Source: CAZVBV01 sp964509975
Lineage (GTDB): Bacteria > Patescibacteriota > Gracilibacteria > UBA4473
NCBI GenBank assembly: GCA_964509975.1
Contig: CAZDZO010000003.1
Location: 18,283 to 82,282, forward strand
DNA length: 64,000 nucleotides
Direction of reading: 5' to 3'
Shown: positions 52,078 to 59,003 of the stretch, in pieces
Position numbering within the stretch: position 1 is the first letter of the stretch
How the letters are laid out: each line of letters opens with the position of its first letter
Program-made: the position numbers and the translations under genes
Notes under the pieces: model-generated
The model's database searches: none
Seen by the model: only the letters and a program-made list of their open reading frames with translations
Told to the model about the DNA's origin: nothing

Positions 52078-53679
52078 CTACTCATCCACCTTCTTTTGTG
52101 GAGGAATTGGCGCTTGTTCGGATAAGTCTCCTTGAATTTGCTCAGGAGCCACTCGTGGTGTTTTACGTAAGAAGAGAAGAATCGCAAAAAGCGGTAATGC
52201 AAACCCAATAATTAACCGGACAATCATAAGTGTGCCCAGTTCTGTGTAATCTTCTGGAACTAATATTGTTCCCGCTTCGTCTAAGATTTCTCTCGTAACT
52301 TCAAACGCTTGGTTGAGGTATTTCGTCAAAATCCGTCCCCCCGACAATGCTAAATTCATGAGCGAAGCTCCAATCGCAAACCACGTTCCCCGATATCCTG
52401 CCGGTGCGTAGAAGGCAAGAAGCGCTAATAACGGAACCATGGAAATATTTGCCAATGGACTTCCCAGCGCTGTATCAAACATCGCCACTGCCTGTGCACT
52501 CATGCCCAAAGTTTCATGAATACCGAAGTACAGTCCCAACTCTGGTAACGACATAATGGTATCAGCAAACACAAGAAATATGAGAACTGATCGAATCGGT
52601 TTATTGGCAATAAAGTCACTAAAGAGCCATAACACAAGAAGCGCCACCAATGCTCCGAGCTGCGCCAATATTCCAAAGAACATCTGATTAAATCCTAATG
52701 AATCGATCATCCACCATTGGAGCCCCGGTCCTGTGTATGGCGTAAGGCGATAGAGAAAGAGTACTAAAAGTGTCAGGGCAAGTACCCGAAATTTGGCTTT
52801 GGGGAGATCTTTGGTCACCAGACACATCATCGCTGCGAGAAGCACAAGAGAGACCCCAAAGACAATCTCTTGAGCGAATGGGAGATTGGACATCGCCATC
52901 ACAACGGAAAATACGGCAAAAACGAGTCCCCAAAAAAGGATATGCTTGTTCAGCGGTTTTCGTTCGTGATCCTGAACTTTTTCAAGACGAATGAAAAGCA
53001 CTCCCACACAAGAAATAAGCGGAATTCCCAGCGTCATCCAAAAAATTGTTTCGTACGCCACATGCTGTGCTAACCACCCTCCAAATCCCGCTACCGAGAA
53101 TGCTGCCAGACTCAAAGCTAATCGCCCCAATAATTGCACCATTGAAAGTTCTGACTGCACAGACTGATCGGAGCGTGATACTTTTTTTCCTTTCTTTATC
53201 TCGGTGCGATCGACAACTTCTGTCGTCATAGTATCGGCTGTCACGTCTTGAATAACAAATCCAAACGTCATAAATACCGCCGACAATAAATAAATCATAT
53301 ATTCATTTCCAATCCACATAATCCAGTCGTGTCTCCCCGCAAGACCGGCGAGAAGAATCGTCCCGAGAATCATCAAAAACGCTCCCAAGAAAATATACGA
53401 CTTCCGCTGGTTGCCAAATAGTTTCACCGAATCCACCATCTGACCAAAGACCATTTTCAAAGTCCACGGAACCATGATCCAGACAGATATTGAAATCAAT
53501 TGTTCGGCAGAAAGTGATAGATTTTCCTTTTCCCAGAAACTCAATGCAATCGCACTAAATCCCGCCAATCCATAAGAAAAATAAATCAAAAGAAGCGGAA
53601 TGTATCGCGGCTTAAGCGCACGAATAGGCGTTAGAAGCGCCTTATCAATCTGTTTGCGAAAACAATCACAATAACGCAT
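52078..53679 (-). CDS. Folate-biopterin transporter (FBT/BT1)-like membrane protein
   Basis: A 533-residue protein with about 12 transmembrane helices, in the MFS-related FBT family. Typical segments are YFSYGLAGFSAIALSFWEKENLSLSAEQL, MVPWTLKMVFGQMVDSV, YIFLGAFLMILGTIL, FGFVIQDVTADTMTTEVV and the C-terminal RGTWFAIGASLMNLALSGGRIL. The family moves folates, biopterin or related compounds in protists and plants; bacterial members are little studied, so the substrate is inferred. Its 5' end is duplicated at 54329-54405. Confidence 0.75.
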   Translation of the reverse strand: MRYCDCFRKQIDKALLTPIRALKPRYIPLLLIYFSYGLAGFSAIALSFWEKENLSLSAEQLISISVWIMVPWTLKMVFGQMVDSVKLFGNQRKSYIFLGAFLMILGTILLAGLAGRHDWIMWIGNEYMIYLLSAVFMTFGFVIQDVTADTMTTEVVDRTEIKKGKKVSRSDQSVQSELSMVQLLGRLALSLAAFSVAGFGGWLAQHVAYETIFWMTLGIPLISCVGVLFIRLEKVQDHERKPLNKHILFWGLVFAVFSVVMAMSNLPFAQEIVFGVSLVLLAAMMCLVTKDLPKAKFRVLALTLLVLFLYRLTPYTGPGLQWWMIDSLGFNQMFFGILAQLGALVALLVLWLFSDFIANKPIRSVLIFLVFADTIMSLPELGLYFGIHETLGMSAQAVAMFDTALGSPLANISMVPLLALLAFYAPAGYRGTWFAIGASLMNLALSGGRILTKYLNQAFEVTREILDEAGTILVPEDYTELGTLMIVRLIIGFALPLFAILLFLRKTPRVAPEQIQGDLSEQAPIPPQKKVDE

Positions 53680-53786
53680 CAGTCGAAACTATAGACTGAA
53701 AATGTCTAAGGTTAAAGATAAAATATAAAAATAAATCCTAAATTACAATTTTAAAAGTAAAAATTACAGTTGCGTATTCGAAAAAC

Positions 53787-54185
53787 TCAATGAAGATTTG
53801 GTGAAGTCATTACTTTTGATTTTCCATCCGATGACTTAACGAAACCATACGTATTCTTAAGAATACAGTTTTCACATTTTCTCTTCGTATGTGTACAAAG
53901 ATGCTTGGGTAAAAGCATCCCAAATGTTTCCCTAGGAGAAGATGATGGTACTTCTTCGTGGTAATTACAGCCCCCTACAAGAGGCATTGGTTGTCCCAGT
54001 CCAAAATCATTCCCAACCATTCCTACTCCTGCCTTAACGAAAAGTTTATCACTCACCGGACAATTTTCTGTCCCTTCTATTTCAGAAAGAGGAAAAATTG
54101 TATCCCATTTCACGTGCTGACCACTTTGCTCTGCAACAAAATCCGCTTCTGTTAATTTAGAAACCGCTCCTTCTGGTGTGCCCAT
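53787..54185 (-). CDS. Small cysteine-containing protein, tandem paralogue 1
   Basis: A 132-residue soluble protein from the ATG at 54185 (MGTPEGAVSKLTEADF). Cysteines lie in NCPVSDKLFV, GGCNYHEEV and LCTHTKRKCENCILKNTYGFV; the last group could bind a metal. The promoter is TTGACA, 17 bases, TAAATA on the minus strand. It is closely related along its length to the next gene (54421-54798). No family is recognised. Confidence 0.65.
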   Translation of the reverse strand: MGTPEGAVSKLTEADFVAEQSGQHVKWDTIFPLSEIEGTENCPVSDKLFVKAGVGMVGNDFGLGQPMPLVGGCNYHEEVPSSSPRETFGMLLPKHLCTHTKRKCENCILKNTYGFVKSSDGKSKVMTSPNLH

Positions 54186-54328
54186 GTTATTTTCAATGAA
54201 TAAATACAAAATATTATTTAACAAAAAACGCAGATATTGTCAAATAATCTTTTTCCTCACGTCATTGTCGCTTGTTTCTCAACTCTGGTTCCACTGAGGT
54301 CACCACTCGAAGTGAGTTCGAAATCAAA

Positions 54329-54405
54329 TAGGCGTTAAAAGCGCCTTATCAATCTGTTTGCGAAAACAATCACAATAACGCATCAACAAGAACTATAGAC
54401 TGTTT
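54329..54405 (-). pseudogene. Duplicated 5' end of the FBT-like transporter gene
   Basis: The sequence at 54329-54405 repeats 53629-53705, the first codons and leader of the transporter gene, 700 bases away with a few changes. It was carried along in the tandem duplication that created the two small paralogues. Confidence 0.8.
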
Positions 54406-54420
54406 TTGAAAAATTGAGTA

Positions 54421-54798
54421 CTAGAAAGAAGTGGCAACTAATACCTTTGAATTTCCATCTTTCGAATGTACAAAACCATGCTCTGGACACTCAATAATAC
54501 AGTTTTTACAAAGACGGGAAGTATGTTTACAAAGATCTTTTGGCGTCATAGCTTTTACTTCTTGATAATGTTCGCAAGGTTCTGTGGTAGCCACCTGTTG
54601 TCCATCTGCTTGTTTGTCGTTTCCATTCATCCATCCGTTTGTCACTTCTACAAATATCTCACTTCTTTCTGGACATTTCTCTGTACCATCAACCTCTGAA
54701 AGAGGAAATATCGTTCCCACCGCTAATGTGCACTTTCCATATTTATGTACAAAATTCTCTTCTGTTAATTGAGGAACCGCTCCTTCTGGTATTCTCAT
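54421..54798 (-). CDS. Small cysteine-containing protein, tandem paralogue 2
   Basis: A 125-residue paralogue of 53787 from the ATG at 54798 (MRIPEGAVPQLTEENF). Conserved blocks are IFPLSEVDGTEKCPE, CEHYQEV and LCKHTSRLCKNCIIECPEHGFVHSKDGNSKVLV. The minus-strand promoter (TTGACA, 17 bases, TAAATA) is also duplicated, so both copies are probably expressed. The proteins differ substantially in the middle, indicating selection or age since duplication. Confidence 0.65.
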   Translation of the reverse strand: MRIPEGAVPQLTEENFVHKYGKCTLAVGTIFPLSEVDGTEKCPERSEIFVEVTNGWMNGNDKQADGQQVATTEPCEHYQEVKAMTPKDLCKHTSRLCKNCIIECPEHGFVHSKDGNSKVLVATSF

Positions 54799-54897
54799 GT
54801 TGTTTTCAATGAATAAATACAAAATATTATTTAGCAAAAAACACAGACATTGTCAAACCCCATTTTCTCCCAAAAGGAGAAGAAAATTATTCACTCT

Positions 54898-55257
54898 TCA
54901 TTGTTCATTATTCATCGCCACCTGCCCATTTTGAACGTAGAGATATCGACGCTTACTCGTAATACTCTCCATTTCTTGAATCTGTTCTGAACTCTGCAAT
55001 GCATACAAACTTGTCGGAATCGCCAAGGCAATATCCCACGCCTCTGTTTCCTGCTGAATTTCCATTCGTTGTGTTTTGAATTCCTCAAGAGCAAATCCTC
55101 GAGTTGCCAAAGAATTGAGACACAAGAGATAAAAGAATCCCAAAACAATCACTACTAAAATCCCAATATTTCGTACCCATAAAAAATAGTTCCGCTCCGC
55201 CGCCGTCACATGTGTCGGTTTTTCAACTTCAGTAGTGGAATGATGTTGTACGTTCAT
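54898..55257 (-). CDS. ftsL: FtsL-like cell-division protein
   Basis: A 119-residue single-pass membrane protein: short cytoplasmic N-terminus, helix at about residues 30-49 (NIGILVVIVLGFFYLLCL) and an extracytoplasmic coiled-coil segment (ALEEFKTQRMEIQQETEAW). FtsL proteins are poorly conserved in sequence; the call rests on topology and on the 4-base ATGA overlap with rsmH, the usual dcw-cluster position. In bacteria FtsL joins FtsB and FtsQ at the division septum. Confidence 0.65.
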   Translation of the reverse strand: MNVQHHSTTEVEKPTHVTAAERNYFLWVRNIGILVVIVLGFFYLLCLNSLATRGFALEEFKTQRMEIQQETEAWDIALAIPTSLYALQSSEQIQEMESITSKRRYLYVQNGQVAMNNEQ

Positions 55258-56192
55258 GTAACTTTTTCAAATAAACGAAGTTTTGCGCTACGCGCACGAG
55301 GGTTGGAATCAATTTCCTCAGGAGAAGGAACAATAGGTTTTCGACTCAAGAGTGTAATCTTAGCGGGAGCTACTTCCGTATGAAGAGAAAGATCCGTTTC
55401 AATCGTTTCTGGTTTCGCATTGGCTACAACGAATTTTTTCACAATGCGATCTTCCAATGAGTGATAGGAAATTACTCCCATTCGATCTCCTGATTGCATG
55501 ACCTCAAGTGCATCTTCGAGTGTTTTCTGCAGAACGTTCAACTCATCGTTCACTGCAATTCTCAGTCCCTGGAAAACCCGCATAAGCGTTTTCTTTCTTG
55601 TTTGTGGGATCGTGTTTTCTTCGATTAATGTGCGCAAATCAAAGGTCGTTTCAAATAGTTTTATTTCCCGTGCTTCGACAATTTTTCGAGCCAGTTTTCG
55701 TGCCAAAGGTTCTTCTCCATATTCGTGCAAAATTCGAGCCAATTCTTGTTCGCTCGAGGAATTAAGAATCTGCTCACAATCCTGTGAAGAACTTCCATCG
55801 AAGGTCATTTTCAACGGTCCTTCTTTTTCAAAGCTAAAGCCTTTCTCCGCATTATCAACATGATGAGAGCAAAGCCCAAGGTCCAGAAGTATCGCAAGTG
55901 GTCGTTCTATATCATTTTCTTGAACACATTTTTTGATCAAAGAAAAGTTCGAATTATAAAAAACTGTTTTTGATTCCCACCGCGAAAGTCTTTTTTGAGC
56001 AAAAACAAGATGTTCTTTATCAAGATCACAAGCAATGTATTTTGTAATATTTGGAAAAGCTTCTAAAAACGCTTCACCATGCCCACCAAGCCCCACCGTG
56101 CCATCAAAAACCGTCCTAATTTCGTTAGAAAATAAAAGCGCAAGAATTTCTTTTTTCAATACCGGCTCGTGAAACAAGTTTTTCTCTGGCAT
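55254..56192 (-). CDS. rsmH: 16S rRNA (cytosine1402-N4)-methyltransferase
   Basis: RsmH methylates C1402 in the ribosomal P site. The ATG at 56192 (MPEKNLFHEPVLKKEIL) gives 312 residues. Motifs: TVFDGTVGLGGHGEAFL (SAM site), ILLDLGLCSHHVDNAEKGFSF, GDRMGVISYHSLEDRIVKKF and the C-terminal NPRARSAKLRLFEK. The 21-bp motif (55920-55940) encodes LIKKCVQ on the surface between SAM-domain strands. mraZ is missing upstream, so this is a reduced dcw remnant of rsmH-ftsL only. Confidence 0.95.
   Translation of the reverse strand: MPEKNLFHEPVLKKEILALLFSNEIRTVFDGTVGLGGHGEAFLEAFPNITKYIACDLDKEHLVFAQKRLSRWESKTVFYNSNFSLIKKCVQENDIERPLAILLDLGLCSHHVDNAEKGFSFEKEGPLKMTFDGSSSQDCEQILNSSSEQELARILHEYGEEPLARKLARKIVEAREIKLFETTFDLRTLIEENTIPQTRKKTLMRVFQGLRIAVNDELNVLQKTLEDALEVMQSGDRMGVISYHSLEDRIVKKFVVANAKPETIETDLSLHTEVAPAKITLLSRKPIVPSPEEIDSNPRARSAKLRLFEKVT
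55920..55940 (+). repeat. 21-bp dispersed motif, copy 8 (in rsmH)
   Basis: TTGAACA, spacer CATTTTT, TGATCAA (one change in the right arm). A degenerate ninth-type copy occurs at 56302-56322 in the neighbouring gap. Confidence 0.8.
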
Positions 56193-56559
56193 TTTTTGAT
56201 CTGTTTTTGTGTAAATGTGCAAAAGTTGTGTACAAACTGTGGAGAACTTTCACACGTCCCTTTTCGCTTAGATACGCGAAAAATAAAGACTGGAAAAACT
56301 ATAGAACAAAAAATGTGTTTGCACAATCTTTTTTCGCTGTTTGTGATTGACCTGCTGGATTTTGTGTTTTCTTTTTTTGTTCAATAAAAAGGCAATTGTC
56401 TTTCCAGAATCCCGAAGGGATATATGGAATCCATTATCCTTTATGAAGAATTTAGACCCTTATCTAAATTTTCCTTACACACTCCATAATGGATCCCAAA
56501 CTAAATTTGAGACGACTAAATATCTTTTCTTTTTCTCCTTTTCCCCTACCATAGAACCA
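56193..56559. other. Gene-free stretch with degenerate 21-bp motif and hairpin repeat
   Basis: The 367 bases between rsmH and the small-multidrug-export gene contain a degenerate 21-bp motif (56302-56322) and the GGAATCCATTAT/ATAATGGATCCC inverted repeat (56405-56498) shared with 50790. An open frame through this stretch has no protein-like features, so I started the next gene at 56560. Confidence 0.55.
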
Positions 56560-57078
56560 ATGTTTTGGGCCATTTCAAAAACCGCATTTCTCGCCTCACT
56601 TCCTCTCGTAGAGCAACGTCTTGCGATTCCAATGGGGCATCTCTCTTTTGACTTGCCTATTCTTCTCGCGGCAACCGTTGGAATTGTGGCAAATATTGTT
56701 TCTGTGGGGATTGTTCTTTGGCTCCTGCCAATTATCACAAAATATTGTGAGAAACATCACCCACCTTTTCATCGATTTCTCCAAAAAATTTATACCAAAA
56801 CACGAACAAAACACTCTCATAAATTACAGCTTTGGGGAGAAATTTTTCTTATCTTTTTTGTTGCAGTGCCACTTCCCGGAAGTGGTGGTTGGAGTGGAAG
56901 TTTGATTGCCTTTCTTTTTGGGATCCCATACAGAAGAGCCATGAAACTTATTAGTATTGGACTCATTATTGGAGGAATACTTGTTGCTGTCCTCACTGTG
57001 GGAATCAACGGAGCGATTCAACTCATTCAAGATATTCCCCAAGAAATCACCGAATTTGTACCGAAGGCGTTACCGTAA
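56560..57078 (+). CDS. Small multi-drug export family membrane protein
   Basis: A 172-residue protein matching the Sm_multidrug_ex family (PF06695 type): helices near residues 3-20, 28-52 and 90-170, with ASLPLVEQRLAIPMG near the start and the characteristic FFVAVPLPGSGGWSGSLIAFLFGIPYRRAMKLISIGLIIGGIL. Family transport activity is not well established. The start at 56560 follows the family N-terminus. The 3' end overlaps the convergent Sua5-like gene by 32 bases. Confidence 0.75.
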   Translation: MFWAISKTAFLASLPLVEQRLAIPMGHLSFDLPILLAATVGIVANIVSVGIVLWLLPIITKYCEKHHPPFHRFLQKIYTKTRTKHSHKLQLWGEIFLIFFVAVPLPGSGGWSGSLIAFLFGIPYRRAMKLISIGLIIGGILVAVLTVGINGAIQLIQDIPQEITEFVPKALP

Positions 57079-57553
57079 AGTCCCAGATTTCTGAAGGCTC
57101 TGCTTCGGGAAGGGTTGAAAAATTTGGAACAATTCTTACGCGAGTTCTAAACGTTCTTTTTAATCGTTCTACATCAAATATTGGATTTCCTCCTCCAAGA
57201 TTAGCAGAGGTAGCTGTAATCGGATATTCAATTCTCTCCGCCACTTCTCGGATCGTAGAAATACGAAATGCCACTTTATCGTCCGGCCAATAGGGCGATC
57301 GAGGCAATATATCCTTGGGCTTGAGGAGTGCTGTTTTGGGACTATCGAGAAAAAAGGATTCGTTCATTTCTCTCGGCACTTCTGCAAATTTCTTCAGCAT
57401 TTCGAAGTCTTTCACCATGAGCGAAAAAAACTTCTTCGCTGAACGCCCTTTGAGCTTTGCGAGTTTCTCTAGTCCTCGCTCATCATCTGCCCGCACCCCG
57501 AGACCGAAGCTGGTGTCAGTGGGATACGCCCAGATTATTGTTTTCTCGAACAT
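57047..57553 (-). CDS. Sua5/YciO/YrdC-family protein
   Basis: A 168-residue single-domain YrdC-like protein from the ATG at 57553 (MFEKTIIWAYPTDTSFGLGV). YrdC/TsaC proteins make threonylcarbamoyl-AMP for the t6A37 tRNA modification. The family PTDTxYGLG motif reads PTDTSFGLGV; later blocks are LKGRSAKKFFSLMV (for KxRPxxxPL) and PITATSANLGGGNPIF. The usual KxR and SxN residues are visible in altered form, so TsaC activity is likely but unproven. The open frame extends upstream into the tRNA-Gly repeat, which I excluded. Confidence 0.8.
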   Translation of the reverse strand: MFEKTIIWAYPTDTSFGLGVRADDERGLEKLAKLKGRSAKKFFSLMVKDFEMLKKFAEVPREMNESFFLDSPKTALLKPKDILPRSPYWPDDKVAFRISTIREVAERIEYPITATSANLGGGNPIFDVERLKRTFRTRVRIVPNFSTLPEAEPSEIWDFTVTPSVQIR

Positions 57554-57570
57554 GGTTGGATTATACATAA

Positions 57571-57601
57571 AGGATCCGGATCCCAAAGGGATCCGGATCC
57601 T
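57571..57601. repeat. Perfect GGATCCGGATCC hairpin
   Basis: AGGATCCGGATCCC, loop AAA, GGGATCCGGATCCT: a perfect 14-bp stem 17 bases upstream of the Sua5-like start. It is related to 13944-13972. Confidence 0.7.
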
Positions 57602-57764
57602 AATTATCTTCTCTCTGGAGCGCGTAGCGGGAAGTTCTTTCCTTCTCCCCCGCAAAGCGGGGTCCGAAGTCGAAAACTCTTCACATATTTTGCTTTGCAA
57701 AATAGTTCAGAGCGAACCCTGCGGATTCAATTCCAGCCCCGACAAGTCGGGGCAAAAGTAAAAA

Positions 57765-57789
57765 CAAAAAAGCCCCAAGGGGCGTTTTT
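57765..57789 (-). terminator. Terminator within the first tRNA-Gly repeat unit
   Basis: GCCCC, AA, GGGGC with a run of As and Ts on either side, so it can act in both directions. Confidence 0.65.
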
Positions 57790-57934
57790 CGCGTGGCAGG
57801 AAGTTCTTTCATTCTCCCCCGCAAAGCGGGGTCCGAAGTCGAAAACTCTTCACATATTTTGCTTTGCAAAATAGTTCAGAGCGAACCCTGCGGATTCAAT
57901 TCCAGCCCCGACAAGTCGGGGCAAAAGTAAAAAC

Positions 57935-57957
57935 AAAAAAGCCCCAAGGGGCGTTTT
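57935..57957 (-). terminator. tRNA-Gly terminator
   Basis: Minus-strand GCCCC, TT, GGGGC, followed by TTTTTTG, 10-15 bases after the tRNA CCA end. Confidence 0.8.
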
Positions 57958-57966
57958 GGTTTTTAC

Positions 57967-58042
57967 TGGAGCGCGTGGCGGGAATCGAACCCGCGTCACC
58001 AGCTTGGAAGGCTGGGGTAATAAGCCGTTATACGACACGCGC
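57967..58042 (-). tRNA. tRNA-Gly (anticodon TCC), CCA encoded
   Basis: Acceptor GCGCGTG/CACGCGC, anticodon stem CCAGC/GCTGG with loop CTTCCAA (anticodon TCC), T loop TTCGATT, discriminator T and encoded CCA. Confidence 0.95.
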
Positions 58043-58141
58043 GCTTTTTAAAGAGAACGAGAAGATTGTAGAAAAAAATCTTTAATGGTCAAATTTTTCT
58101 CGCCTCCACTTTTTTCTAAAAATAATTACAATCGCAATGAA

Positions 58142-58933
58142 ATGAATTCAAACTTCATCACCGTTGACGGAATTAAAACACACTATTTCCACGGGGGCTC
58201 TGGACCCAAAATTGTTATTCTTCATGGGTGGGATCCGCGTTTAACGCTGGAAGAGAGTTATCGCAATCTTGTTGAAAAGCTCGAACGCAAATGCGAAGTC
58301 TATGTCCTCGCATTGCCAGGATTTGATCAATCGGACTTTCCTCCAATGGAAGGATGGACAACTCATGATTATGGAACGTGGTTAGAGAAGACCCTGAAGG
58401 CATTAAAATTAGAAAACCCTGCCCTCTACGGACACTCCTTTGGATGTCGTGTAATTGTACGATTCTTACTTAAAAATCCTGAATTCCGAGGAAAAATAAT
58501 CCTTACTGGAGCAGCAGGTGTGAAATGGGGGCCTCGAGGAATCAGGCAACACGCCCTCTTCTTTGTAAATAAAACGTGTCCACAATTTAAGAAAATTTTT
58601 CGAAATTACTGCCCGAAGAAACTACGCCCATTGATCATTGGTAAAATTCTTGGAGCACACGATTGGGCATTGGTGCCAGCGAAATTGGAGAAGACGTTAA
58701 AAAAGACACTCGCCGAACCCGGCTTCCGAGATCAACTTCCGAACATTAAACAAAAAACACTTCTGATCTGGGGACGAAATGACGCCATTACCCCAATGAG
58801 ATCTGCACGAGTGTTTGCTAAATCTCTTCCAAATAACGAACTCAAAGTCATCTCTAATGGACGACACGGATTACATAAAACACACGCAAAGAAAATAACT
58901 GAGTATGTCTCAAAATTCCTCAATGAAAAATAA
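58142..58933 (+). CDS. Alpha/beta hydrolase
   Basis: A 263-residue alpha/beta-hydrolase-fold enzyme from the ATG at 58142 (MNSNFITVDGIKTHYFHGG). The oxyanion region is VILHGWD, the nucleophile elbow LYGHSFGCRV (Ser at about residue 102), the acid in LLIWGRNDAITP and the histidine in SNGRHGLHKTHA. Substrate is unknown; the family covers esterases, lipases and C-C hydrolases. A pair of REP-like sites follows it. Confidence 0.88.
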   Translation: MNSNFITVDGIKTHYFHGGSGPKIVILHGWDPRLTLEESYRNLVEKLERKCEVYVLALPGFDQSDFPPMEGWTTHDYGTWLEKTLKALKLENPALYGHSFGCRVIVRFLLKNPEFRGKIILTGAAGVKWGPRGIRQHALFFVNKTCPQFKKIFRNYCPKKLRPLIIGKILGAHDWALVPAKLEKTLKKTLAEPGFRDQLPNIKQKTLLIWGRNDAITPMRSARVFAKSLPNNELKVISNGRHGLHKTHAKKITEYVSKFLNEK

Positions 58934-58942
58934 AAACATTCT

Positions 58943-58986
58943 GAGTCCGGACTTTACAAAGACCTTCTTAAGACAAGTCCGGACTC
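58943..58986. repeat. Inverted pair of REP-like sites
   Basis: GAGTCCGGACTT (58943-58954) and its reverse complement AAGTCCGGACTC (58975-58986) are separated by 20 bases. A doublet of this kind is the arrangement called a REPIN. Confidence 0.8.
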
Positions 58987-59003
58987 TATATACTTTCTAA
59001 ACC

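Larger units (their letters stand above)
57616..57966 (-). repeat. Two tandem tRNA-Gly-tail repeat units
   Basis: Two near-identical units follow tRNA-Gly on the minus strand. Each contains a copy of the tRNA 3' end (TGGAGCGCGTAGCGGGAA at 57616-57633; CGCGTGGCAGGAA at 57790-57802), about 150 bases of shared sequence and a GCCCC/GGGGC terminator. The tail copies are 169 and 182 bases apart. Open frames through the units (57681 and 57850) look spurious. Confidence 0.85.

Noticed and set aside
57681..58038. Two near-identical small proteins in the tRNA-Gly region
   Set aside because: The frames exist only because the repeat unit lacks stops; they run through terminators and tRNA sequence.
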